DNA of 64,000 nt from Gigaspora margarita. Lineage: Eukaryota; Glomeromycota; Glomeromycetes; Diversisporales; Gigasporaceae. A program made the position numbers and the translations under genes. A model generated the notes under the pieces. The model worked only from the letters and a program-made list of their open reading frames with translations. It did no database searches and was not told where the DNA came from. The DNA is taken from contig WTPW01001079.1 in assembly GCA_009809945.1 (NCBI GenBank), forward strand, positions 94,838-158,837, written 5' to 3'. Positions 10,994 to 23,583 of this stretch are shown piece after piece. Each line of letters begins with the position of its first letter. Within the stretch, counting starts at the first letter, position 1.

Positions 10994-11664
10994 ATGAATT
11001 ATAATAACTCGGTTTATCATGAAAATTCCATTAATTTAGATCCTTATGACCTTGGATACAATTATCAAAATGGAATAGGGGTGAAAGGGATGACCATAAA
11101 GCATTTAATTATTATCAAAAATCTGCAGAAATTGGTGACATTAATGGAATATTTCAGGTTGGATATTGTTACCGAAATGGAATTGGCATTGAAAAGGATG
11201 AACATATGGCTTTCATTTATTATCAAAAATCTGCAGAGATGGGAGACGCTCTTGGAATGCGTAATGTTGGATATTGTTATCAATATGGAATAGGGATTGA
11301 AAAGGATGAATGGAAAGCATTCATTTATTATCAAAAATCTGTAGAGATGGGAAACATTGATGGAATATTTCAAGTTGGGTATTGTTACCAAAATGGAATT
11401 GGTGTTGAAAAGGATGAACAAAAGGCATTAATTTATTATCGAAAATCTTTTGAGATGTGGCACGGTAGGGGAGCTTTTCAAATTGGATATTTTTATGATA
11501 AAGGAATCGGAGTTAAAAAGGATGAGCATAAAGCATTCATTTACTATCAAAGATCAGCAGAGATAGGTGAGGCTATTGGTGCTTATAAAGTTAGGTATTG
11601 CTATCGGAATGGAATTGGAATAACTATGGATCTACAAAGAGCCAGTTACTGGCACCAAAGGTAA
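10994..11664 (+). pseudogene. Sel1-repeat protein gene, unit 2 (one frameshift)
   Basis: ATG at 10994 begins MNYNNSVYHENSINLDPYD, followed by five to six Sel1-like repeats of about 36 residues (YYQKSAEMGDALGMRNVGYC, YQYGIGIEKDEWKAFIYYQK, YFYDKGIGVKKDEHKAF) and ending ASYWHQR. Near 11085 the text GGTGAAAGGGATGACC is one base shorter than the unit 3 equivalent GGTTGAAAAGGATGAAC. The first 30 codons are therefore out of frame with the rest. Otherwise this is the best-preserved C-terminal half of the three Sel1 copies. It ends at CAAAG/GTAAATTTTG, a stop that could also be a splice donor. Sel1 proteins act as scaffolds in signalling and protein quality control; no specific partner can be named. 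Confidence 0.85.
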
Positions 11665-12158
11665 ATTTTGAGTTTAAATTTCGCTGGAGTATTGTGATAA
11701 ATTCAGGTGTAATTGAATTAAAGATCTTACAATAATCAGAGTCATTTTTAGGGGTAAATAGAGTTATATAAATTAAAATTTTCAACAATGAATTTAAACA
11801 AAATTTCGAGTTAAAACTATATTTGTTTTGATTTCACAAGCAAAATGATTGATATATGAAAAAAGATCTTTTACACCTGATCTTGTATTCGACTTGTAGA
11901 TCTGGTGTCGACCACAGTACGTCGTCAGGCACTAAACTACATTATTATAAACATATATATTTATTTAACAAATACATAATTTTCATACATTTAAATAACG
12001 ATTAGGGGAAACGATTTAAAATTAGGTATTATTTTAATTAATTTATTATGAACTCTTTTTTTTTTTTTTGTTAGTCTTCTAAAATTGACAAAATTTTATA
12101 AATATTAGCTACAAATGAATGGGTTCACAATTTTGAAATTAAATATGAGTTGAAAAAA

Positions 12159-13989
12159 ATGTTGATCGAGCGTCATTATCAATTATCATGGATTCCTTAT
12201 GATGAATTTGAAGACATTAAAGAGATAGGTAAGGGTGGATTTGCAACTGTATATTATGCTAGATGGCATGATAAAAGTCAACATTTAAATATAGCTGTTG
12301 CACTTAAATTGATACATGGATCAGCAAATTATAATGAAGAATTTATGATAGAGGTAATTTTTATTAAATATTTAATTTATGTTATTTGTTATGTCATTTA
12401 TATTAATAAAATAATCTGAATATAAATTTCTTCTTAATACAAGTTAAAAGCATATTGTGATATCGGTCTTAAAAATCCAAGCTTTTTAAAATGCTTTGGT
12501 ATAACAAAAGATAAAGCTTCCAATGATTATATCCTTGTCATGAAATATGCTCAACTTGGTAGTTTGAACAAAAATTTACATACTATAGCAAAAATGGATT
12601 TGAAAGACAAATTAAATCTGCTACTATGCGTTGCATCAGATCTTGAAATAATTCATTCTCATGATCTTATTCATCGGGATTTACATAGTGGAAATATACT
12701 ATTAGATGACCTACCAAATGCATACATTGCAGATTTAGGACTTTCGATATCAGCTAACATTGCATCAAAATCGGATGAAATTTATGGAATTTTACCGTAC
12801 ATTGTTCCTGAAATTTTGAACTACCAACCATATGCTAAAGCAGTGTTGTCCACTGGAACGTTCCAGTGAAAATTACTGGAACTGGATGATCACTGGAACT
12901 AACTGGAACAAATAAATAAAATATTTGCTTCCAGTCATAGATTGTCACTGGACCCTTCCAGTGGAGATTTTTAGCACTAGAAGAAGGTTCTAGTGACTTC
13001 CAGTGACTTCCAGTGGCTTCCAGTGGCATTCAACTTCTGTCACTCATATTTAATATTATGGATTAATATTTAAATTCGTAAACTTTGATATAAAATAATT
13101 GTTTTATTTATATACATAATACAGTAGTAAACAGAATTTTTTAATTTTATGTTTCTTAAAAGTAGACTACAAGTATTACAAAAATTTTACCACTATTTTG
13201 CATTACTTGATTAGATATGACCCGAATATTGTCACACAAATACAATAATTAAAAAAATCCTCACCTGTATACAATACTAATTCATAATTTCAAGCTAAAA
13301 TGCTGCATAAAATCTCATTATATTTCACAAAAAAAAGTTATTAGTACAGAATGGGTTATTGTTAACATTGGGATTATTGAGAAGGAACAGTGAAAGTTGA
13401 CATAATTAATAATTCGTAATTGATTTGCTCATGTTAGTAGACTGTCTCTATAGAAAATCATGTGTATTTACTTATGCATTTTTATTGGTCAATATTATTT
13501 AGGTTCCAGTGAAAAAATTCTTCCAGTGAAAAACCTCACTGGAACCACTGGAAGACTGGAAAAAATTAGTCTTCCAGTGGGATTCCAGAGTTCCAGTGGC
13601 AACACTGTGCTAAAGCATCTGATATTTATTCATTTGGTATAATCATGTGGGAAATTTTGTACGGTAAACCTGTTTCTCTTGAGCAAAAGTCAGAATTAGA
13701 ATTTCTAATACAAGTATGCAATGGTTTACGACCACAAATTTATGAAAATACGGCAATATGCTACTCTGATTTAATGAAAAAATGTTGGAATATGGAACCA
13801 GATAAACGGCCAACAGCAATGGAAATTAATGATATTTTCATGGAATGGCGAAATAATGAAAGTATTTTATTAGAATTATCTGAATCTGATAAAAAACTAC
13901 AAGATATAAAAAATGAAGATCCGCAAATAAATACTAAAAATAACTTTATTTTATTTGCTATCAAAGTAACTATGAATTTTGTTTTTTAA
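12159..13989 (+). pseudogene. protein kinase gene, unit 2, interrupted by a hAT element
   Basis: Exon 1 ends at 12353 with EEFMIE, a 90 bp GT-AG intron occupies 12354-12443, and exon 2 follows in phase 0. All key kinase motifs survive: GKGGFATVYYA glycine loop, VALKL lysine, HRDLHSGN catalytic loop, ADLGLS (DFG-type, phenylalanine replaced by leucine), VPEIL, DIYSFGIIMWEILYG and CWNMEPDKRPTAMEI. A 767 bp transposon sits exactly between PYAKA and SDIYSFG. The flanking frame is otherwise continuous across its 8 bp target duplication. 12159 is the first in-frame ATG; coding similarity extends up to about 12111, where units 1 and 3 have an ATG and this copy has GTT. Of the three kinase copies this is the least damaged apart from the insertion. 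Confidence 0.85.
12841..13607. mobile_element. non-autonomous hAT element in the unit 2 kinase
   Basis: Ends are CAGTGTTGTCCACTGGAA and TTCCAGTGGCAACACTG, inverted copies starting CAGTGTTG as in hAT elements. Perfect 8 bp target duplications TGCTAAAG flank it (12833-12840 and 13608-13615). Subterminal regions are packed with CCAGTG and CACTGGA repeats on both strands, probable transposase-binding sites. It has no transposase frame. Units 1 and 3 lack it, so it was inserted after the duplication. Confidence 0.92.
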
Positions 13990-14020
13990 AATAATAAACT
14001 TATTATGATATTCTGTATTA

Positions 14021-14084
14021 GGCCACGCAAAGTTAATTTTTCGTTTTGCATAACCTGGTGTTTCAAAATTCCGGTCGGCGGGTC

Positions 14085-14135
<51 letters not shown>

Positions 14136-14412
14136 AACTTTACGTGGGCTAAATTAAATCATGTTCACATCTAAGGTCACGCAAAGTTAATTCTTCGGTT
14201 TGCATAACATGGAATCAGAAAATTTTGTTTTTTTTTATCGGGGCTATCGGGTAATTACGGAAAATTAAGGTCATCATCGGGTGACACCGGAGAAAAAAAT
14301 TAAACTGCAAAAATGAAATATTTGGCACAATAGGAATTTAAAAAAAAAAATTTTTTTTTTGGAAAATTTGGGTCGGCGGGTTATGCAAACGAAAAATTAA
14401 CTTTGCGTGGCC
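14021..14412. mobile_element. PIF/Harbinger-type MITE with TTA target duplication
   Basis: Terminal inverted repeats GGCCACGCAAAGTTAATTTT and AAAATTAACTTTGCGTGGCC-like right end (with a one-base gap). It is flanked by TTA on both sides. Unit 1 shows the empty site GTATTATAAC where unit 2 has GTATTA, element, TTATAGC. A 40-50 bp poly-T tract lies inside. Three-base TTA duplication and GG..CC ends fit PIF/Harbinger. Non-coding. Confidence 0.85.
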
Positions 14413-14415
14413 TTA

Positions 14416-16165
14416 TAGCATTATTAATAATTTTTTTTATAGGTAGTGAATCAGATGAAATGCTTTTATATTGGACTTAAATGTAACAGAATGTTAGCAT
14501 TAACATTATTTGTATTATTTTTAATTATATTTCATTATAAATTTTCGAGTGATATTACATTATTTTTGAGCTAGTGAATTTCTGTTACCTTATTTCTTAT
14601 AATTAGTGTATTTTCCTTTCCGCCCTTACCTCAGTATTAGTAATCGAGTAATTAGTTAAATCGGTCTACAACTAGAGTATATATAAAGGATCACTTACTG
14701 TAAAAAGAGAAAGGATAGAAGACATAAATCGATCCTATTATAATATAATAAATTGATCTTTTTAAATAAAAAGTCACGCTTTTAAATACATATTTACTAT
14801 CCTAATGATTACGGTCTAAACTAAATTCAACAATGAAAATTATAAGGCTTTCCCCAGGCCGTAACAATGTACTGTAGTATACATACGTTGTGTACCAGTC
14901 ATACGATTGAGTTAGCCGCATTAGGAGTGACTGTCGAGAAAATAATGGAGACCCGTCATAACGATACCTAGTACGTACTTTGTAGCTGGTAAGAAAGAAA
15001 TTTCATTGCCGAGATAGCTCGGTAAATTACGCCAAATCTACCAAAATATTGTGTATAACGTAGAAGGCATGTGTAATAACTGTGGCATATATACCATAAG
15101 AACTATATTTTGTTTATTGACATATAGCTGATACATTTCATACGTTTGTTATAGTGTATATTAGACATAATGAATACCTTTAGAATGTAACCACTAATAT
15201 GCAAAAGTTTAAAAACACCAACTTGCGTTTCTAAAAAAGTACACAATTCAATACAGTTTTAATATCAAAAAATGGCTCACTTTAATAATTCTCTGATCAA
15301 TAAAATTTGTTTAAGTTATCTAACCTGTGATCCTGAATTAAGGCATCGCGCACTTCCACTTAAAAAATCAATTCATTTACATTACATTTGACATTCTGCA
15401 AACTTTACTGCAGCAAACGTGACGTAATCTAAGAGCTCTAACCTATTCTCCCTAATTATTCTGACCGAATATTCCACGTCTAGGTTGTAGTCTTCCGTTA
15501 TTAGGTCAGGATTAGAGTAGAATTTAAATGTTTTTAGTAGTTTTAGTCATAGGAGGGCATTCGTCTGATTAGCTGATGTACCCATGTAACTTATTTATAC
15601 GTTTTAAAGTACTTTTAGAGAATGTAATGTTTCACCAAGTAAAAATCACCGCAAACTCCATTTTCGCTTCGAAAGAACGCCAATATTCTCTAGGCCAAAT
15701 AATCAAAAATAAACAGTGAACCAAGAACTTCACTTAGAAGACAAAATGTGCCTACCGTTTATTGGACCATACAAAATTATACCGTAGAGTGAAGGTAATT
15801 GGAAACGTTTTCGTCTATAAATATTTTATTACGTTACATTTAAATAAGCTTTGATTTCAAACTGTTTAATTTGAATAGGTACAAGCTCTTAATAGTAGAC
15901 GTTCCATGCTTAATATTTAAATTTATTCGGTTCTTGCAGTTTATTTGGTTTAACGACCGTAAATTAGCAGTTAAATTTTTGATTCATATCTTGTACGTAA
16001 ATTTTTTAATGAGCTTGGGTTTATTAGTAATAATTATCACATTTACCCACTTTACGCATATCTATCTATTCTCTAAACATACATAGAAATTTTAAGCATG
16101 TATTTATTAGTTTTTAATCTTCTTTATGATTTTTTTTTTAGTACTATATATTTTGATTGGTTATT
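14416..16165. other. non-coding flank shared by the three units (unit 2 copy)
   Basis: Counterpart of 1976-3720. A deletion of about 20 bp relative to unit 1 removes the centre of the short SYHFSDKLAA-type frame. Homology stops near 16165, where a long unit-2-specific insertion begins; it resumes at about 23690. Confidence 0.7.
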
Positions 16166-18599
16166 TATGTAATTTAGTTCATATATGATTATCACCTGTG
16201 TTACATATCATGTATCACGTATGCATATAATATAATATAATGCATAAATTAGAAGTTAGAAGTTGAGCGAATAACGCTGAGGACAATCTTTAGACACGTA
16301 CGTACGTATGCAACCAGAGCATTTCTTGTAAAAGAAAGTTGGGAATAGAAGTTGATTAAAGAAAAACTCTAGAAAGAACGGTTGTATAAAGCAAGTTATG
16401 TGTTATATTTATGAATGGTGAAATGCGAAGCTTTTTTTTTGTTAATGGTTAGCATTTCACTTTTGTACTACCGGTAGTACAGTTAAAAAAATAAATTAAA
16501 AATCTAAAAAATTATAAATTAAAATAATTTTTATATACAAAAATTTGATAAATATACAAGAATAGCTTGGTTGTGTTTTTTTTATATTATTAATTAAGTT
16601 GTTAAGAAAAAAATTTTTTTTAAACAGTTACTTTTGGCAAATTTTGATGTACTACCAGTTGTACCTAGGGGTTAGTAAAATAAATGGGGGACAACTCAAC
16701 ATTACATAAGTAGATAATCGATCTCCAAAACTGTCACGATATAGATTTACATAGATTTTTATATACAAATTTATATAATCGCATCTCAACCTTCAAAAAT
16801 TTTAATAATAAAAATTCCAGCTATTTGAATATGGATTTTTTTCCGAAATTCGGAATGACTTAAGGCTGGTAACTAGCTTTGTAAAAGTTTGACACTAGTT
16901 TTTTACATTTTTAAAAATTGAATCATATACTTCTCATAACCTGGTCTATATTTAAAATGTTAGCAAAGATATGTACTTGGATTAGAAGAATATTAAAAAA
17001 GGCACTGTATAAAACCACTTAACTGTTTTGAACCTCTAAACCTTAGAATGAATAACCTTGGATCCAGAAGGTGTTAAAAGGAATGAATATAAGGTCTTCT
17101 TCAGTTAAATGCTTAAAATCCTTATTTCTTTTCATTATATTTCTTTTTAGTACTATGACAGGTTTTAATTCAAATTGAATAGTCATTATCTTTTAGATAT
17201 CAAATTAATTTATAACTTTTTCCTTCGTCTCAGGCTTGCTCTAATTTAAAGAACTCTTTATCCTCTTTTTGTCCTTGTATTTACTTATGATTTAGGAAGA
17301 AAAGGCCAAGATGGCCAAAAAATACCAACCAAAATAACTTTTCTAGCCAATGCTTATTCTTGGAGTGCTTGACTTTTGAATGTGTTTACTACTCTTTCTT
17401 TCATTACTGGCTCATTATAAGCCATAGCACCTCACAAATTATAGGGCAAAGTTTTATTACAATAAACCTCATAATTATTCTGATTTTTGGGTAAACATTT
17501 TTCAACTATCTCCAAGATAAATATAAAGCATTTACCAATGATCCAAAAGAAGTTTAAAAGGATTAATATAAGGCACTTGCTTATGATCGAAAAGAAGCTA
17601 AAGGATAAACATAAGTGTAAGGCCAAGGTTAAGGTAAGGCTAAAGTTAAGATGGTTCTGCTCATTTCACTAGCAATTATTTTACTAATAGCTTATTTGGT
17701 TAACATAATATAGGGTTAGGGCTAGCATTTGATTAGTTGCAAGTATGTATTTTTGCTTTGGCATAATGTCAGCTAAATGAGCTGTTAGTGAACGATTGCC
17801 AGTGAAGTAAAGCTAAGCTAATTTAAGGTGTTCGTTTATTAATAAATAAAATTTAATTCAAACTTTTTCAATAGTTTGAATGGCAAGTCAAAGAACTTGT
17901 AGATCTAACTTATATAAAAGGCTCAAGTTATAGTCAAATGAACTTAGCATTAAATTATTGAGCCCACTATACATATTTATGATTTAATTTTTTTTATTTT
18001 AAATAAAAATTTTTTTAAAAAAAATGTACAGTAATTTATGGTAATTTTATATAATAAACTATTCATGAAATTTTTTTTAACATTGGAAAATTTTGCAATA
18101 TGATTGGAATCGATTAAAATCTAAAGATAATTCTTATCACCACTATTGATTATAGTTGGTTACTTAGGGTGTCCTCAAGCATCTCTCTCAATGGATCAGG
18201 GTAAATTTTTAATTAGTTAAAAATTGAATAAAAAATTGATCATAATTATCACTTAGATCAAAAAACCTGAAGCTACCACTAATTTTTTTCTATAGAGCTG
18301 CATTGATTGGCTAATATTTATCATTGATAGAGTAATCAAAAAGATTAATCAAGCTCAATTACTCTTTCAATTTTATTCATCTGCAAATTTTATATATAGA
18401 TATTAATCGATATATAACACTTAATCATTTTATATCGATTATAAAATATCGTTATATATTGATTAATTGGATAAAAATCGATATATATCTAAATCAAGAT
18501 ATATCATTTTTTATATTAAATTGTTATATATCTATAAATTGATTATAATCGGAATTATTTGAAATGATATATAATGATTAACAGATCTTTAACGATTAC

Positions 18600-18654
18600 A
18601 TAATGTTTTGACTGTCACTGGGTAAAAAANAAAAGAAAAAATAAAAAAAAAATG

Positions 18655-18692
<38 letters not shown>

Positions 18693-20110
18693 ATTCCAAA
18701 AAAAAGTAGGCTAAAAAAAAAGGCAAAGACAAAACGAAAATATTGGCATATTAAAAAAATATCTTGAAAAAAAAAAATGCGTTTTTGAACGATTTTTACT
18801 TCTCCCTCCCTTTTTTCTTTCCTTTTTCTTTTTTTTCTCCTCTCCCTTTTTTTTTCCCCTCTCCCTTTTTTTCTCTTTTTTTTTTTAATATTTCGAATTG
18901 TTTCGAAATATTTAGGACTGGGCTGGATCTGTGATCTCTATCCTAAATCATACCAAGAACGCGTTTAATTAATATTTTCAAAATGTTTCAATTTGTTTTG
19001 AAATGTTTCGATGATCATAGTACAAGATCAGATTAGATCTTTGTTTATTTTTTTGTTTATAATTTAGATCTTCTATCACTTTTACATTGTTTTTTTGTTT
19101 TCGCTTTGTTTTTTTGTTACGTTTCATTTCATTTAATATCATTTTTTTTCTTTTATTTATTATTATTTTTTAATTTTTTTTATTTTATTTCTACAAAAAA
19201 ACACTTTTTGGCATGAAATATAGAGACTTTCTGACACTTTGCGCAAGGCAACGCATTGGTGTTGTCCTAGTTGGTGTCATCGCTGGTGTTGTAGTTGATG
19301 TAGTCGTTGGTGTCGTTGTTGGAATTGTTGCTAGCTTGTGTCGTTGGTGTTCTTGTGGAATAGCTTTACGTGCCTCTTGATATTCTTGTAAATGGTATTG
19401 CATAGATTTTTAGTGTTCTTGTAGGTGGTCCATTTGTTTTTTTTTCTCTTGCGTTCGTATGAGGTGGTCTTTCTCTTGTATTCGTATAGGGTGGTCTTGC
19501 TCGTTCTCTTGCATTTTTTTAGAAAGTAGCGAAAATAAGCGAATATAAGTGAATAGAAGCGAATAAGAGCGAATAGAAGCAAATATAATAGAGATTTGGA
19601 GTTTATTTTTTTTATTCATTTTGTTATATTCTGTTGTTTTCTTTTTACTTATTTCTTTAATTTTTATTTTTTATTATTCCAGTACATTGCGAAAACCTTC
19701 AACGATTTCTAAATTATAAGAAATGAACTCTTACTTTAGGAAAATAGAGATTTGGAGCTTTGTTTTTTTTTATTTAGTTTGCTTACGTTTTTGTTTTTGT
19801 TTGTTTTTCTTTTTTTTTACTTATTTTTTTAATTTTATTTTATTTATTTCTGACTTTCTTCGAAACTTTGCAAGAAAACGATCTGACTTTTCTGGTACTT
19901 GCAAGAACAACAACTCTAACTTCTCCGACACTTTGCAAGAAGTAGTGAATATAAGCAATGAAGTGCGAAAGTAGTTAAAAATTATTACTATTTTTTCAGT
20001 TTTGTTTTTTTTTGTTATTTTTTTCGGGGGTTTTTTTTTTGGTTTTTCATTTTTTTTTATAATAATATATAATAAAAATATGTAATATAATATAATATAT
20101 AATAATAATA
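18600..20110. repeat. low-complexity A-, T- and pyrimidine-rich region
   Basis: Poly-A (18661-18687), CT-rich tract (18790-18880), a GTTGGTGTCGTTG minisatellite (19255-19350) and about ten copies of GCGAATA(G/A)AA (19520-19580). Open frames here, such as a T/P-rich antisense one near 19191-19403, follow from the repeats and are not called as genes. Confidence 0.6.
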
Positions 20111-20277
20111 AATAAATAATTTTTATATTAAATTGCGAAAACTTGCAAATATTGATTATTTAATTTAAAATATAATATATAATAATAATGAATAAAAAAA
20201 TAAAAATATAATAAATTGTGAAACCTTGCGAGCATGATTATGTGAATATAATAATTATTAATTAATATTATATTAGA

Positions 20278-20405
20278 TATATATCGATGATCAACACCCC
20301 TGCTGATTATTATCGATAGTGATAGTAATCAATTAACTGGATATATATCGATTACTATCACTATTGATAATAATCAGCAGGGGTGTTAATCATCGATATA
20401 TATCT
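20278..20405. repeat. near-perfect 128 bp palindrome
   Basis: Arms of about 60 bp, beginning GATATATATCGATGATCAAC and returning at the right end as GTTAATCATCGATATATATC, contain ACACCCCTGCTGATTATTA. Single-base differences between the arms are few. It could be a very small foldback element. Confidence 0.75.
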
Positions 20406-22099
20406 TACCGGTTAGTAATCGATATATATCTATATATAAAATTTGCTGATGTTGTTATTTTTTTCATAACATGGATTTCTAACAAGACTGTCGTCACTGC
20501 CAAAATTATTATATTATGTATCATATAAAGTATTATAACAAATAAAAGATGTACAGAATTTAATACTCAAGAAATAAATACATATTACCTTCTAGCTTTT
20601 ATATAGCTATTTCATCAATTTTTTTCTCATCCAATGCAAAAAAAATGTATTTTTTTATATGTCATATAAGTACTTTATTAAAAAAATAAGGTTATCACTG
20701 TAATGAATTTGTAGCAAATTATGGCTCTGTTGCGATGTTAAGTTATTCATAAAATTGTTAAAAGGACAGTTGGCTGGAGACAAAATTTTGTTAGCCAAAG
20801 TTTTGGATGCCAAATTTTGGGTGCTAAAGTTTTAGAAAATTGTGTAATCATCTTTTCTTGAAGCTATCATGGTAGTTGATTGAAAAATGAAAGTAGATAG
20901 CTCAAGCATTAATTACAATCTTTATTTCAATTGATCATAGCTTTGAGCGTTACTTCTATCAAGGTTTAAAACAAATATAAATCAGTTAATAAATCTGAAT
21001 TTAGTATTTGACAATTTCAATTATTTAAGAAAATTATATTTAGTTTCTGCGAATACCAAAACATGCCTAATCTCTATACAAATCTACCAAACAACAGAAA
21101 TTAAATATAGCAGTAACACGTCTTGAATCAGCGATTAATCAATATAGCTAAAGGTTTGACATAGCATTGTGAACATTTTATTATACATTTATGTATTGTT
21201 ACACAAAATAATTGCATATCATTTTTTATTGACTATATATTATAGTAAGTTGCCCCCATTTATTTTACGAACCCCTAGCTAGTACACTATTTAAAGCAAC
21301 TATAGTCTTAAAGTTATTAATAAATTTTAGAAAATAATAGTTTGTTATATAAAAAAGATTTAAAATAATTAATAGTTAAAAAATTATAATTAGTTATATA
21401 ATAAAAATTTTAACTTATAATATAAGCTTTGTGCAACAATAATAGAAAATTATTACTATTTTTAGTAATTCATATAGGTCTTTGATTTTTAGCCAAGATT
21501 TAAAAATTTTTTTGTTAAATATATTTTCTAAAATTATTAATAAAAGTTGTAGAGATTTAGTATTTAATTTTAATTTATTAAATTTTATTAAGATAAACAA
21601 ATTTATCAAAATTTATATAACTTTAAAATTTAAAAAATTACATCTAATTTTTATATATAAAATCTAAACAAATATTTAATAGTAAAAGTTAGTAAAAATT
21701 TTAAATTGAAATTATTTGTTATATATTATATTAATTTTAATAATTTTAATTTTATTATAATNAGAACACTTATTTTTATAACTTTTATTAAAATTTTAAA
21801 AAATTATATAATAAAATATTTTTTAAATAATGTTTAAAGTTTATAAGGTAACTAGTAAATACTATATAAAAATTTGATTTTACTAAATTTTCTAGACAAA
21901 AAAAAAATTATATAAAATCAGAAATAGCAGTTAAAGCTATTTTAACAATTGGTACATGTTATGATTACTTCAATAAAGTAAAATATATTATTTAAAAAGA
22001 TAGTTTATTTTTTAAATTCTAGAAATTTACTTTTAAAAACTGTCACAATGTAGTACCAAGTACTACCAGTAGTATAGTAAAATCCTAACCATTAATTTT

Positions 22100-23340
22100 A
22101 TATGTATTAAATAAGCAGGTACCTTATAATAACCACATAAGTCTTTTTTTTTTTAAAAATTTTATAGTCTTTAAGTACTAGTCATATTTAGCTTGGTTCT
22201 GTATAATACATTTGGACTTTCACAAAAAGTAGCTCCTCCAACCACAATGGAAAAAATATTCACAGATTCTAATGCTAGATTAACTCAATTGCACAAGTTG
22301 CTTGTCTGGCTGCATATCACAGTAATATATGAAATTTGAGTCTGGTTTTCTAATAAGTAGTGGGGTAATGTTATGATGCCGGAACCAGCAATGCAGTTCA
22401 TCTGGAAGTCCAGAATTGCAAAAGAAATAAATGTGGCATTGAAATACCAACTACTAAAGAAAAAGGAAAAAGATTTTCTAAAAGATGTATATAGTGCAAA
22501 TAGTTTAGAAAAATAATTGTATATAGTATTTTGTACATATAATTTAGTATAATAAAGAGCATCATTTGACGTCCCCAGATAATCGCTATCTTGGGGTTTA
22601 AAAAAGAAAAAAAAACTTGGTTCCGAAGGGAGAAATAGTATACCCACCATCTCCTTGAAGTTTTTTAAGCACTGATTAAAGTACATCATCAAAATCTCTT
22701 TGATCTTAAGCATTGGCTGTATTCATTTGGTTCAGAAGGAGAAAACGCATGTATTGAAGCACCACACCATAGTCTTTGAATTTTTATTTTTAATAATGGA
22801 GAAAATTAATATAAATGCCAATGGTAAATTGAGAGCTCTTATTTCAGTTCTAAGATGATTACTTAATTTCGTTAAGGCTTTTTTTCTAACAAATAATGGT
22901 ATATAGATGTAGGTGATGAACTTAATGAAGATTCTGAATCACCTTTGACATTTTTTTAAGAGATGTGCTCAAACACCTCAATATCTCATTAAAGAATCTG
23001 AAATGTCAAATAATATCGGTCAATTGACTATTACTCAAGAAAGAGATGATTTATATTAGATATTTTAGATAAGTAAATCGTCTTTATATATGTATTCTTC
23101 GCCTCATTTTTAATTGCTAATAGCATTTATTTTTTCCAGTAATACTAGAACTCTAAATTAACTAAAAAAAAATTCTTATCAACACTAATCATTCAGATAT
23201 GAGTGTTGCAGAGAAAAAACCTGGATTATGATAAATTACCAATTCGTTCTAGTAAAAATTAAATATACACTTCCCAGTTTTTCTTTGTTTTGGCTAAATT
23301 AAACATTAAGCATTTTAACCGTAATAAGAGTCATATTAGA
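22100..23340. other. unit-2-specific AT-rich sequence without recognised genes
   Basis: A 142-codon antisense frame (22285-22713) and a sense text reading PEPAMQFIWKSRIAKEINVA both occur over the same bases. Neither has recognisable motifs and both contain or border stops. It may be a gene fragment carried with the insertion, but I cannot support a call. Confidence 0.4.
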
Positions 23341-23346
23341 GCTTAG

Positions 23347-23583
23347 TAATAATATTGTATATTATAGGGCTTAAGTATAAAAAGCGAAGCGGAACCGACA
23401 GGCGAAGCGTAGCGTTAAAATTATTAGTGTTAATTTTATTGACGGTTTAACTGATATGTTGAGTTTATTAAAAAATACTTTGCCTGAAACGTTAGGGTTA
23501 GGGTGCTTATTAATAATGTAGTATTATAGAGCTTTAATATAAAAAGCTAAGCGGAGCCGACAGGCGAAGCGTAGCGTTAAAAT
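23347..23583. repeat. direct repeat with GC-rich core
   Basis: Two copies, about 165 bp apart, of a block of about 75 bp whose core reads CCGACAGGCGAAGCGTAGCG. The first has AAGCGAAGCGGAA and the second AAGCTAAGCGGAG just before it. Between them is GTTAGGGTTAGGG. The core stands out sharply from its AT-rich surroundings. Confidence 0.7.

Larger units (their letters stand above)
16437..22099. mobile_element. 5.7 kb AT-rich element with composite long terminal inverted repeats
   Basis: The outer end TTAATGGTTAGCATTTCAC with TACTACCGGTAGTAC (16437-16480) is inverted at 22045-22099. A second inverted block, TAGGGGTTAGTAAAATAAAT with GGGGG (16665-16691), is inverted at 21251-21278. The inner spacing differs (about 180 against 760 bp), so one arm has gained or lost sequence. 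No transposase or other long reading frame is visible. It lies inside the unit-2-specific insertion. A target duplication could not be made out and the superfamily is unknown. Two ambiguous bases (18630 and 21762) mark assembly uncertainty. Confidence 0.5.

Noticed and set aside
11065-11421. 118-codon antisense frame with repeated MFILFN motifs
   Set aside because: It is the mirror of the Sel1 repeats on the plus strand; the same shadow occurs at 30103-30489.
17080-17640. Text such as AAAAGGATTAATATAAGGCA and ATGATCGAAAAGAAGC resembling Sel1 repeat DNA
   Set aside because: Only short stretches of lysine- and alanine-type codons match; no 36-residue period or GIG motif is present, so a Sel1 relic is not supported.
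19191-19619. Antisense frames rich in T, P, Q and E
   Set aside because: They come from a GTTGGTGTCGTTG minisatellite and GCGAATA repeats; there is no start context, conserved domain or homologous copy.
22285-22713. 142-codon antisense frame
   Set aside because: No motif, F/S-rich composition and poly-T-derived phenylalanines; chance openness in AT-rich DNA is the simpler reading.
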